A stretch of DNA of 60,000 nucleotides from Membranipora membranacea (taxonomy: Eukaryota > Bryozoa > Gymnolaemata > Cheilostomatida > Membraniporidae): NCBI GenBank assembly GCA_914767715.1, contig OU612071.1, forward strand, positions 24,303,681-24,363,680, in the 5' to 3' direction. The notes beneath the pieces were generated by a model. It ran no database searches, had not been told where the DNA came from, and saw nothing but the letters and a program-made list of their open reading frames with translations. Shown piece by piece: positions 11,691-22,859 of this stretch (the first letter of the stretch is position 1; every line of letters starts with the position of its first letter). The position numbers and the translations under genes are program-made.

Positions 11691-14095
11691 AACTGTAAAT
11701 TTTCATTTGAAACTGAGCGATGAAATCTGACGACCAGATTGGCCTATATCATTTAAGTGACAGGAATCCTTGATGATTAAAGACGGAAACATTGGTTTGT
11801 CAAGGCAATCAAACTTGGCACTGAGCAAATTATTATATCTAGGGTCTGTGGAACCGAAGCTCTGTGTGCAAAGCTGCCCCATACCATGTGTCAGTTTTCT
11901 CAGAATTTTTCTCCACAGTCATTGTATGACCAGACATCTGACATAAGCATTTAAGCCACCAGTTACTAATATCATCTCCACAGCAAACTTGAATGTCTCT
12001 GATGATTGTGCTTTTGGCTACAAAATGTGGTATACAATTCAAGACAGATAAAGCCTAAAGCATATCATAAAGCTGATACGAGCACTACAGTTTACAGTAA
12101 GAGCAGGGGAGCTTTAAACAAGCATTGATTGAGCTAAAATGTTTTTGAGGGTTTGAGTAGACTTATGGATATGAAATTATGGATCAGTGGTGAAATACAT
12201 AGCGTGGCTATTTTTAGAGATACACCATCAGTATGAAGTTTTGTGTCAGGATCTAAATCAAACTATGTATCTGGCAGCTTTCATGTAATGCATTGATTGA
12301 CGTCCCAGTAACAACCTTCGAAAACTCAGGCAAGCTGCTTGAGAAAAGTTTACAAGTGTCAGCTTCTTTAGATTCTGAACTTGTGGCCCAATAAAAGATG
12401 AGAAATGTGGTCCAGACAAGCCATACACCTGCTAAGGGTCAGATTTGTACCCCCCATTCATATAAAATAAATTGTTTGAGTTGACTAATTGATATATGCT
12501 TACCTGTCGTTTCAATCTGTATTGCTATCCGTCACATAACGAACAGGCAGTAGGTAAGATGAAAGCTGACACCAAATATCCACCAGTTAACAGCTTGATG
12601 TTCTTACTCAGATATGGAATACTGCGCTGAAAGAAATCAAAACATTATGATTAGGAAAGCTGCAGACACATAGGATATTTTACTTTAGCATGAGAATAAT
12701 CGCAGTGTCCAGCCACGTGTTCATATTTTAAATCATATTCTAGCAAAGAACAATTGTTTACAGTACTTTGAATTCTCAAGCTTGTGTCATCAGGATCATG
12801 ACTCTAAATAAATCACTATTTTATGAAGATGATGCCAACAAAAAAGCATTTTCAACACAGCAATATAAGCATGATTAGCATGGTTTTATGGTACAAGACC
12901 TGAATTTTGACAATCAAGGTCCTATTCTTTGTTCTTGATATAAATTTCATGTGAAAAAATTCACCGTTGTGTGACGCACAAGAGCACATTGATACATTTA
13001 TGAAAAGAGTAGTGGCAACAAAATTCTCACCTGCATAGAGTGTTGTAAAATGAGGGCAGAGAGCAGACAGAGTAGTCAGGAGTTTTCAGCTTGCTGAATC
13101 GGTTCATTTGTAACTACAGCGTCTTCTGCCAAGACCTTGCAAGTTTGCACAACCTCTGATCACACATCTGTCTCTTTTCCATTAGCAAAAACTGTTCATT
13201 ACCTGGAATTTAAACTAAAGTTTCAGCTAGGGATAACCACAACATCAGAGAACCGGACACAAACAGAAATTCTGACAAATATGTGTATTACTCTTATAAT
13301 AAACTGTTGTAGGATTTACAAAATAATACTGGTATAACAGTAAAGAGGTGAATTGTGGGATTGAGTTTAGTGTTTGATTTGAGTTGCCTCTATACAAAAT
13401 GTCACAAGAGTTGAAATGTTAGATCAAGCGTTTATTATGGTCAGCTGTTTATCAATTTACAGGCCAGAACAACTGAATTTTTAAACAAGTTTGCAACCCA
13501 TTCAACAGAAGAGAATTTCTCACAACATATAACAAATGACATAAATGACAAACTGGTTGAACGCAACAATTTTCACAGGTCAGATCAAAAGTTGTTGAAA
13601 CAAAAACGCAACATTGACCTTGTCAAATTGGCTGCTGTCTGTGTCATCAATATCAGCATCTTGGGGGAGGGCATTTTTTCTTGGTGACCTTGGTGACCTT
13701 TGTAACCTCGTTGCTTGTGGGTACAGAGCTTGTAACAATTCCTCCTTCAAAGTTATAACAAGAGGTATAAAGGATAATCAACTTAATATATCGAGGTGCG
13801 CGCCTTCATGTTTTGTGCACGTTTTCATATCAAATTCTTTCAGATTTTAAAGAAAACTGATCGTGTAGGATAGTCTTGACAAGGATTTTTACATCAGTAT
13901 GGTCTTTGAAAGCTTGTGCGTTTAACTTACTGAATCGGTGTTGCCTCTCGCAAAATATTAGTCATCGTGGTTGATACTCATTTTTCGTCATAATAAGACT
14001 ACAGATATCATGCTGTTACTGTTGCAGTTGTCGCTCAGGAGAGCAGATGTTTAAATGGAACCTTATAAGCTTATCTGAAAATAAAAAGGGCAATA
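11691..14095 (-). pseudogene. Tandem unit U1 of the unrecognised minus-strand gene
   Basis: Minus-strand landmarks: acceptor CTTTTTATTTTCAG (about 14085), a possible ATGATATCTGTAG start (about 14011), donor ATTCA|GTAAGT (about 13930), and a block reading DADIDDTDSSQFDK before GTCAAT (about 13660-13612). Then come ISVCVRFSDVVVIPS followed by a stop (about 13275), a block ending CTATGCAG|GTGAGA (about 13032), LSKNIKLLTGGYLVSAF (about 12625-12510, CGACAG|GTAAGC donor), and an open frame at 11839-12042 with CCGDDISNWWLKCLC. Because U1 and U2 agree in peptide across separate exons, the ancestral unit was probably a gene. Stops differ between copies. Confidence 0.5.
12164..12486 (+). mobile_element. 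SINE-like insertion with 13-bp imperfect direct repeat
   Basis: GTTTGAGTAGACT (12151-12163) and GTTTGAGTTGACT (12474-12486) bracket about 310 bp that are missing from the equivalent place in U2 (near 9985). The insert ends in TATAAAATAAATT. A long target duplication plus an A-rich 3' end suggests a retroposon, but no pol III A or B box is obvious. Confidence 0.55.
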
Positions 14096-14658
14096 TCAAG
14101 CTCAATATCAATTGTTGTACCAGTAATTATTTATAATTAAACATGTAAAGCATTTATTTTCAATGAATAGATCAGAGGTGCCTAAGGAAAAATTTTGTTT
14201 AATCTATGCCGCAAAAAGAATTGGTTCATTAAAGTAGACTAAAACACCTGTTTAGTCAATCGAGTAAATACAAATACAAAAAAAAACCTACGTCGGCATT
14301 TTATGCTGCAGATGGAGAATTACGCAGTCAAGAAATACGATAATAACAACTCACCACCTCAAAGAGAATCACAAGCAGTGCAGTGTATTTAGATCAATCT
14401 TCAACTGAACAGTTCAAGCTCTGTGCCTCCAGTCCTCAATTATCCAAACAGAGACGCATTGAATCCATTATCTAAGTGAAAGTAAACTTTAGGAAATGAT
14501 AACATTATGAGAACTGGTTACTTCAACAATAGAAGCTATGCACTGCTGGCTAATAGGAAAGCTAAATGAGAGCTGCTATGAATAGCTTACAAGGAGAAGG
14601 TTATATTATCTTGGTATTATCTTTCAGCTTGTTTTGAGAAATAATCTTATGGCTGGCG
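14096..14658. other. Gap: AT-rich, nothing recognised
   Basis: The only recognisable feature is AAATACAAATAC followed by a run of A at 14268-14287, which resembles the 3' tail of an old retroposon. No open frame or splice pattern was seen. Confidence 0.35.
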
Positions 14659-14733
14659 CACATTGTCCCAGACGACCATCCCAGATAGGATAAGCATCTG
14701 GGATGGCATCCCAATGTCATCTTGGACAATGTG
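14659..14733. repeat. Imperfect inverted repeat (75 bp)
   Basis: The left arm starts CACATTGTCCCAGA and ends CCATCCCAGAT. The right arm starts ATCTGGGATGG and ends TTGGACAATGTG. The right arm carries about 10 extra bases. It could be a short MITE or a hairpin. Confidence 0.7.
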
Positions 14734-14952
14734 AACAAGCCTTTAGCCTCAGCTCAAATTAAATAACCTAATTACATCTCCAATTGATGACGTCTAATGG
14801 AAGTAATGTCAAGAACAAGCGATTTATAACAATGCTCTCAGTGATGGCTTACACAAAATAAAAAGCTAACAGAAAAATCTGACTTAAAATTCTGCCTAAA
14901 AAGAATAGAATAGAATAGTTTGTAGAATGGCGTCTCATATGCCAGGCAGGGG

Positions 14953-15040
14953 TAGGAGGTGGCTCAGTTGGTTAGAGCGCCGGTCTGCCATAACGATAAA
15001 GTTTTGAAGGTTGTTGGTTCAAATCACCGGTTCGAAACAC
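14953..15040 (+). ncRNA. tRNA-like sequence (A and B box), probably a SINE head
   Basis: TGGCTCAGTTGG at 14960-14971 matches the A box exactly and is followed by the tRNA-like GTTAGAGCGCCGG. GGTTCAAATCA at 15016-15026 is a near B box. The spacing is 12 nt longer than in a class I tRNA, the T stem does not pair and no acceptor stem forms. A functional tRNA is therefore unlikely. Confidence 0.6.
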
Positions 15041-15092
15041 TGTTTTTTTAATCAACCATCGACAATTCTAACGATTCAAGATCCAGGGAAGC

Positions 15093-15135
15093 CAGAGAAG
15101 CCAAAATTACATATTATGTAATTTTGGCTTCTCTG
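15093..15135. repeat. Perfect 43-bp palindrome
   Basis: Arms of 21 bp (CAGAGAAGCCAAAATTACATA and its complement) flank a single central T at 15114. It lies about 55 bp downstream of the tRNA-like sequence and may be part of the same element. Confidence 0.95.
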
Positions 15136-15139
15136 ATCG

Positions 15140-17160
15140 TAAACAATTGTGGTATCTTTTTCCACTGTAGATGAAATACCAGTTTCAAAGATGACACCAG
15201 CTCGTATAATTTCATTATATCCCTGATCAATCAGAGGAGTGTGTTGTTTGTAACATAGTTGATTTTGGTACCTCGGAATCACTGACCTATATAGAACATC
15301 CAGCTGGACTGTTATGACATTGAGATTGTGAAAATACAAATCCTATAGCGCTGTAAAAAATGGTACATTTTTGACATTTGGGAGTATTTGATAGGATATC
15401 ACAAAATAATGAACGTCATGACTTCATATTCAAACTAAAGCACAACAATAGCCAAAGCTCAATAATATCGCAGTAAACTTCCAATGTTTTCTTACATTGA
15501 TCTAAGAATATTTTCAGTGTAATGTTTTTTCTGCTGACTATTGGAGGTTTTTAATTGATTTGACACTGCTGCTGAATTTTATCTTGGATACATATTATAC
15601 AAGTCATGCTCATCTTGTCTCTAGCTTGATCTCCCAGTGTTTACTGAATTGGTTTTTGCTCTAATTCTGCATTAACAGCGAATTTTGACAACATTGTGTT
15701 AGAGCTGTCAAGTTTGAATGGACTGAAATTCCTTGTCAATTGCAAGGTTTTTCACAAAATTGCCAAAAGAGAATTCATCTGTAGTTGCAGTTTACTGTTA
15801 CCAGAGGATTCTATTGAAGATCAACTTTAGAAATTGTTTTTTGTAGTTTATACCTCATTGCTTTACCTGTAAGCAAGGTTGTAGCTAGCTGAAAATCGTA
15901 AGACCAGCCTTCCATTCTGCTTTTTGAGGACTATGAAGTTAAGAGGGGTTTCAGGAGCTTTCAGACTTTGGATCATGAGGCTTTTGATATTTTTATTTCT
16001 GTTTTGACAACTGCAGCTTAAATGTTTTAAACTGTTTTGGAGACACATAAATGATGATTTGAGCTGGTTGATGCAAGTTTTTATGTTTTAGACAATGATA
16101 TATCTCTCATTATAAACAAGCAAAATAGCAAACATTTTGTCCGTCTTTGACTGTTACTGATGGCTGTGAGATTATAATTAACATATCAAGTATTCTATTG
16201 GATAGCTATCTGGAAACGACACTGCACTTGGCTTGGTAACCAAGAGGACGGATCTGTTCAGGAACCGTGATGCGCAGAATATTCATTGCTAGTGTATTGA
16301 TTAACGCGTATTGTAACGCGGCTATTCAAAAAAGAAAAAGTAGCCGCGTGACAAGGCTGTATTAACTTGGGTTGTAGGATAAAGTGGCCACATCCAGATT
16401 CGTGTTTTTTTAATTTCTTTTCACATTTGTCCGCCATCGCAGTATGAATTATTTAACTCTCTATTGAAATCCATAATAAAAGGATGTTATGAGCTATTTT
16501 GAAGCAGCAAAGTTTTCAGTGAAACTTAACTGTATAACTTTGAAACATCCAAACTTACACGTTCCCTGATATCTTGCAAAATATTTCCGGCTATCGCTTA
16601 TGTAGATTATGTCTTCATCAATTTTCTGTCAATGTTGACGTATTGGCCTATCTGAACCATAAGTTCCTGCTAAATGTGTGTGGTGTGAACATTTCAACAA
16701 AATCTGGCTGTATCTGTAATTAGATGACTACAAAATTTAAAAGGTCACAGCTTTGCATATCATACAGACTCCCATAATGCTATATTACAATCTATTCTAT
16801 TTTATACTGATCCGTAATGTCATGCAATGAGACACAGGGTATATTCCACGTAGAAGAGAACACATCATGGGCTGGTATTAGATGTACAATTTTTTATCGT
16901 ACACTAATGAACGAAACACTTGAATATCGGATGCTCTGATGACTCTATTTCAGCTGAAAGAAGTGGTATCATTCAACAAAACCTTTTTACTGTGTGGGTT
17001 ACTGGTTAATCTTAAAACTGATACCGAATAGTTGCCTTTTTTAAATATTTTTGATAGACTGAAGCACTTGATCATTTTACTTAAAATATGCATTTATGGT
17101 CACCCCAACAAATGAGAGGATAAATGTAATAATCTTTGCTTACACAAACAGGGATGCTTT
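15140..17160. other. Gap: no gene recognised
   Basis: Minus-strand frames at 15076-15339 and 15863-16048 lack family motifs. The segment 16317-16358 resembles 59260-59301 (both read GGCTA..., a run of A, ...GCCGC.TGACAAGGCT), so it is probably a piece of a dispersed repeat. Confidence 0.35.
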
Positions 17161-17165
17161 AGGGA

Positions 17166-17237
17166 TCAGGGATAGCTCAGTGTTAGGAGCGGTTGACTAG
17201 GGATCATAAGGTCCTATGTTCAAACCCCACCGGGAGC
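17166..17237 (+). ncRNA. tRNA-like sequence, degenerate
   Basis: TAGCTCAGTGTTAGGAGC (from 17173) is A-box-like and TGTTCAAACCC (17217-17227) is B-box-like. The distance between them is exactly the 44 nt expected of a tRNA. Acceptor and T stems fail to pair, so this is a tRNA pseudogene or SINE head. Confidence 0.55.
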
Positions 17238-17239
17238 AC

Positions 17240-19490
17240 TGTTTGTCTACTACTACTTCACCCTAGCCTAGCCTAATACCTTCAGAAATGAAGTTGGCAA
17301 TTACTTTTCAAACCAAAAAACAAATGTCGGACTTCAATCAGACTTCGGCATCTTGACAGAGGCAGTCCGTATCATGGCTATTCAAGGCTAGATACCAATG
17401 TCCAATCTAAGATTGTATAAAACTGTAGAGCTGATGGTTTTCACCATACATTAATGTCTGAAGTTTGTGAAGGAGCTTGGTCAAAGGGTAAGGCTCTGCC
17501 AAACTTATTAGTTTTCCAGGTGGGTGGTCAGGATAAAGTCAAGATATAATATTTTTTCATCAAATGGGTCACATCAAAATCTATTCACTGATTAGAGTTA
17601 AATGTGGGTTGAAATCGCATGTTTGTCTCTGTCCGAGGACTGAGAAAGACAGGTGTCTTAAGGGTGCGGCTGCCATATTTGGCGCCAAGTTACTCTCAGT
17701 TTGCAGGCAGGTTGGAGCACATCTGGGACATCAGTTGGGCCCAGTAGTCAGTAGACTGCAACAGGATTCGTGAAAGTGAAGTCAAAATATCATTGATTCC
17801 ATAACCTGGCCTTTATTTAGGTTAGTAACCTGTTGTACCACTGAATTTAAATTCTAGTCACTGTTAATTAAATTGGTATAGTGCCAAGGAGTAATCCATG
17901 AGTGTAATTCTAAATTATACACACTTATCCTATAGTTAACATATTTTTGATCAAATCATCAGTAATTGTCTACTTGTTAAGAAACCAACTTTGAATTATC
18001 ATATCTCAAATAGCAATATTATCTTACAACAATGAATAATATAGATTAACCTGTCAGTTCCAATGCTCAAAAGCAGTGGTATAATTTTCGAAGGAAGCTG
18101 AATATTACCTTTGTGTACTTTTAAAGCTCAGAAGATTCGGATGAGGGTTTTGTGAACTTTTGTTGTGGATTCTGATTACTCACATTATGTACTGCAGAGT
18201 TCACCAAGATTTATATAAATCCGGATCAGGGAGATCTTACTATAAGAATTTTGGATGTCAATGACATAAAGACCAATTATAACTATCACCTTGTCCAAAA
18301 CCAGCAATCATTTGGTCTTTCAATAAGACAGTTATAATTGAAAGACCCTTCAGAGTCGTGGCTATCCCTCTCAGGTTATGTCAAAATGTTACAGCCCACA
18401 TCTCAGCACATATTCGGTGTTATAGTATGTCAGTATCTGATAAATAATTATCCATGATTAAATGGTTTAGAGGAGAATTCCCATGTTAGATTTATTGACT
18501 CTTGGTGTTGCAAGTGACAAACAGATCTAGCACTCAGACGGAGTTAGAGAGAATACGGATCCAACTTGATTTAATATAACATTGCAGGGGGGAAAATTCT
18601 TGAGAACATTATATTCACACGGGTTTTCCCTCCGGCATCCGATGACTGTTTTGCGCATGTTCAAACTGCAGTCTAGGCCTTCATAAAGTCACCTAGACTG
18701 AATTCTTATGTTTGAAAACGATGAAAGCTCGCAATTTTAATTATTTGGGCCTAAATGAAACACTGTTTTCAGTATCTCATTTCCCTGAACTCAGGGAGTT
18801 GCCTTTCTTGATAGAAATCAGCGCCACAATTGCTGTGCTGCAAATATATTGTTTGTCACCAGACTATCCTACAGGTAGAATGAACTGATCTGAGGCCCAG
18901 CAAAAAAATTTATTCTTACTGTAGATTTATAACAATATATCACGTAATGCTGAGTTGTCTTCCTTTTGAACATGGGGACATAATTACAACTCCTTCTATC
19001 AGATTATTCTGTGAAACCTCAAGAATTAAATCCTTGCGGCATCATTCAACAAGTTAGCGTATCCCAATAACTGTCATATAATCATTTGATGGTCTTATAA
19101 CATCACTCAAAAATCGTAAATGTTTATTGGATTGACACCAACAATTGCTTCGATACAAGTTTGATTAGCTGATGTGAAGTTCTTTATTCTGTGAGTGAGT
19201 TAGGAAGTAAGTAAAAGCTATATTTTGAGTAATTTGAGTGGCACAGTACTATATTGAAGTTAAAGTTTGGATTCGGCAAAAAACAAAAGGGCAGCTATTT
19301 GTTTTAAAAAATAGGTCAAGTTTAAAAATGACACGAGATGATGTTAAAAGCATAAATGTCAAGCTCAGTTCTATGGTGGCATAAAAATTGAATTCAAATT
19401 TAGTAATAAACATTGGTTCATTTAAGGTATTCATTTTTCATTTTTCTCTTGCTCAGTTGAGAAATTTATCATCGCTGTGAATCACAAGAA
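17240..19490. other. Gap: no gene recognised
   Basis: A plus-strand frame at 17564-17773 is cysteine-containing but matches no family I know and has no supporting splice sites. An imperfect inverted pair (AAGACCAATTATAACT near 18270; AGTTATAATTGAAAGACC near 18330) is present. The rest is AT-rich. Confidence 0.35.
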
Positions 19491-19494
19491 TATA

Positions 19495-20298
19495 TTAACG
19501 TCTCTTTCCAGTCCACTTATACCTGATACTTGCTAATCCCGTACTGGGAGAGTACCCAGTGTGCCAGCTGTGACGCCCGTTGTTAGATGAACCACCAATA
19601 CCAATAGATCCACCATCATGAGGAGATCTGCCTGCCCACCAGTTATTGCCAAGTCTGAATCTAATATGAGAAAATGTGGTCGATAATAATTTTGAAATCA
19701 AGATGATTCGATATTTTTTGAATTGATCGCCACACACACAAAAATAGCAATATTTCGACCTCGTTTCATCTACCAACCTCACGTCACAGTGTAGATTCTC
19801 TACACCGCAGCAGGCTGTTAATGTAACCTCAAGTGAAGACAAACTTGTTATACAGTTCAGAAAATACTTAGTTATCAACAAATAAAATACTTACTGGGAA
19901 GTTGGGAAGTTCCTAGAAAAATAAAATAAAACCAGGGTCACTACCACTACAAGGATTCATAGAACTTTGAGCATCAACTTCTTAAAATCTGATTTTAATC
20001 AACTTAGTAACCAAACTACTATCTAGGTTATCAACTATTAATAAACTTGAAGATCGTCATGCAAATCTCGTGAACAATAATTCATCACAATTATTACCTA
20101 AGTAGGTAATAATATAAGTATACATAAAAGTTCATTTGTCAGTGCATAGGAAGAAGATCACAGTTTTGTTTGGAAGAATGCTAGATCAAAATCTACTCAC
20201 CAGTCGAAAGACTGTCGCTTTGATCTCTTCAGGGGTTGAGCAGAACTTATAACAATTAGCGCAACGAAAGTGATACAGAATAGTTTAAGTATCTCCAT
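19495..20298 (-). CDS. Secreted, probably C-terminally amidated Gly/Trp-rich peptide precursor (3 exons)
   Basis: Coding exons in minus order are 20298-20201, 19912-19895 (18 nt) and 19660-19495. All junctions are GT-AG and in phase, giving 93 residues. Residues 1-20 form a hydrophobic signal peptide ending near SSAQ. A basic site KRSKR at about 23-27 fits furin-type cleavage. The mature part begins QSFDW (possible pyroglutamate) and is rich in glycine, serine, asparagine and tryptophan. It has no cysteine and ends GKRR, a classic amidation and dibasic processing signal. The predicted product is about 61 residues, amidated. The layout resembles linear glycine-rich defence peptides and some neuropeptide precursors; neither role can be shown from sequence. 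The start is chosen because the signal peptide follows it directly and a TATA box lies about 80 bp upstream. Confidence 0.8.
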
Positions 20299-20349
20299 AT
20301 TGTTTTTAGTACTGAACTTCAATATAGAAGTCACTCTGTACAATGGTGT

Positions 20350-20390
20350 GTGGTCTGCTCTGAGTGAGTTGCTGCCTTTTATATTAAAAA
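20350..20390 (-). promoter_or_regulatory. TATA-box promoter of the secreted-peptide gene
   Basis: On the minus strand ATATAAAAG (20384-20376) lies about 80 bp upstream of the start codon. A CTCAGAGC initiator-like site is near 20361. Together they predict a 5' leader of roughly 55-65 nt. Confidence 0.65.
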
Positions 20391-20412
20391 TACGAGGAAG
20401 TTTTGATAACAA

Positions 20413-22830
20413 TGTGATCTGTCAAGATTTAATCGGTAATGGCGGTTAGTGCAAGCATTCAAATTCTATGCCCTCTATTTGACCTCAGCAACACAACTTG
20501 CTGTCAAAATTATCTTCTGCTATGTTTGTTATCACAAGTCCAGTTTTTCCTGGTGATGTGGTTTCACACTAATTTTCGCTAAATGGAGATTGGCAACCTC
20601 AAAATAAATCTGTAAAAAAAGTCAAAAAATTTATGGGATGGAGTGAAATCACATGCGTGTTGATACATGGAGCGGCAAAATATTTGCTCCCTAGAGTGAC
20701 GTTATGTCTGTCCAACAGAGGGAATGCCATAATAATCTAATTCCAGAGAAGCGCTCCACAGAGTTTTGATCATCTAACATACATAGGACGGTTTGATATT
20801 GATATGGTAGATGGGAGAAGATGCCTCTGAAAGAAAACCATGACATCCTGAGAATGGAATGGAATATTCTCAGATCGAGCCTGCAGAATTTTGCTGCATT
20901 ACTGAGGCTTAGTGAAGCCTAGTTCTTAGATGACCCGACAACCTTTGGGTGGTATAGAGCTTTACTCACCATTCAGTAATGTTCATAAGTTTATAACACA
21001 TTGATTGTGGTATCATGTTGGCCAGTTGGATTGGGGGGGTGGGGGTGGGTTGTGGACAAATGATAATGATGCAACATTTCCATCACTTCATATTAACCAA
21101 GTCTCACCCTGTGGTCACACTAATTGGTGAGGCATTGCTCTTGGGCATTTGTGATACCCTACATAGCTTCCAATGATCATTGTCATGTCTGCATTACAAA
21201 GATCAATGGAGTGTCGTGTTTTCTCAGCCACACTTGTTTTGTCCACAAAAGTTCTCACTTTTCCTTATTCTTTGGTTTAAACCTAACTATCAAAAATACT
21301 AGGGCTGCTAATTGATATAATGGAGTGTGGTATTTCTAATACAAGGAAATTATTTGAAACAATAATAAATTGCATCATACATGGTTTTACGTACAAGATA
21401 TTACTGATCACATAGCTAAGTAATCTGTTTATGGTAGTCTGGTATTGGTAGCTGTCACTGCCAATTTACAACATTTGAAATAAGTCCCTTTATTCCAAAG
21501 ATGCACACTTGTGTAACATATAGGACCACTGAATGCTGAATAAGTAGAGGCAGTGGGGCTCAGATCATTTTTCTTTTCCCCCTATTTTCATAACTTGATG
21601 ATTTGAACTTGGAGAAATGCTATAGTCTCTCCCATTGTCAATGGCACAGAATTGATTTGAACTTGCCATTTATTTGTGGTTTTCTTGTGGGGAGATCACA
21701 AATTTTTCAAATGTATTTATGTGATCATGAAAAATAACTAATGTATGTTGGGGGTCTGCTGGCATGTAGTAGGTTTTTATTGGAACTTAGACTTAAAAGC
21801 CAACGATACTCTGTTGAGGAGGATATTTGTTTTCTTAAACATCCGAGCACAATAAAATGGTAAATATATAATTCTAATGTGCTGTTGGATTTCTGCACCC
21901 CGACCTAGTAAATAAAAAATGGATGATGTATGAATATCGTACACTAGTATGCTATCTATTTTTTACCCCAAATTCTCAAGCATAGACTTAGACTTACATT
22001 CTCAATTGTTATAACACATGACAGTAGCCATTTAGCAGGAAACAATCTGATGGTGTTGGTTCAAATCCTTATGACAGAAATTATTTCTGATTTTGCTCAG
22101 GCGATCCATTCATCTCATCTAGGCTTCTTCTGATCAGGTCCCAACCAGTAAAGACCCCCAATGCTCAGCCTCATTGATAAAGTGTAGCAGAGCAGATACT
22201 AACAGATCTGTGGAATAGTACAGTGAGATAAAACCCCGTATGCAGGTAAGCGAAAATTTGCACCCTGTATGCAGAGACGTCACATCTCAAGGATTAGGAG
22301 CGGACAACAAAATAACCAACGTTCATTTCGGTGCAACCTCATAGCTTTGAACAAGAAAACTGACCTGATTTGCACAGGGACATTTGTGACTAATATAATC
22401 AATTTCCAAGTTGAAAAACAAAGAGTCTATAAGAATCTAGAGCATGTTGTCTCCCCTGTGACAGTTTAATACAAAGTTAGCTTTGATATGAATTCCATCG
22501 ACTGAAACTCTCCTGAGCTAATTTCAGGAGTAAACATTGCAGCCTAATGACATATCCAGAGTTATCGTTTCATAAACAAATTCACCACTCAATAGCAGGA
22601 TTGGTTGTGAAAAATGAGTTATTTCATTGGTAGCACCATTGCGTCATATATTGCGACAGTAAACGCTAAATATTCTATCAAACTTAAACCAACATAATTA
22701 TTGATGTTTTCACATAATATTCAGAATTTACCTGGGCTGAAGTTGATCTAGGTGATCCTTAGCGAGATCATGAAATGTAAAACAAACCAAAGGCATTTCT
22801 TCAGTAGGTTTCACTGATTCTCTTGCAATT
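20413..22830. other. Gap: no gene recognised
   Basis: A G-rich run lies at 21033-21049. Short frames at 21124-21315 and 22269-22469 lack motifs and splice support. No transposon signature was recognised. Confidence 0.35.
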
Positions 22831-22859
22831 ATAGACCTACTAATTATTAGTAGGTCTAT
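22831..22859. repeat. Perfect 29-bp palindrome
   Basis: Arms ATAGACCTACTAAT and its complement are separated by one T. It could be a minimal hairpin element or a binding site. Confidence 0.95.

Noticed and set aside
14953-15040. Functional tRNA genes at 14953, 17166, 26731 and 43112
   Set aside because: A and B boxes are present but acceptor stems do not pair in any of them. Only 26731 has a perfect T stem.
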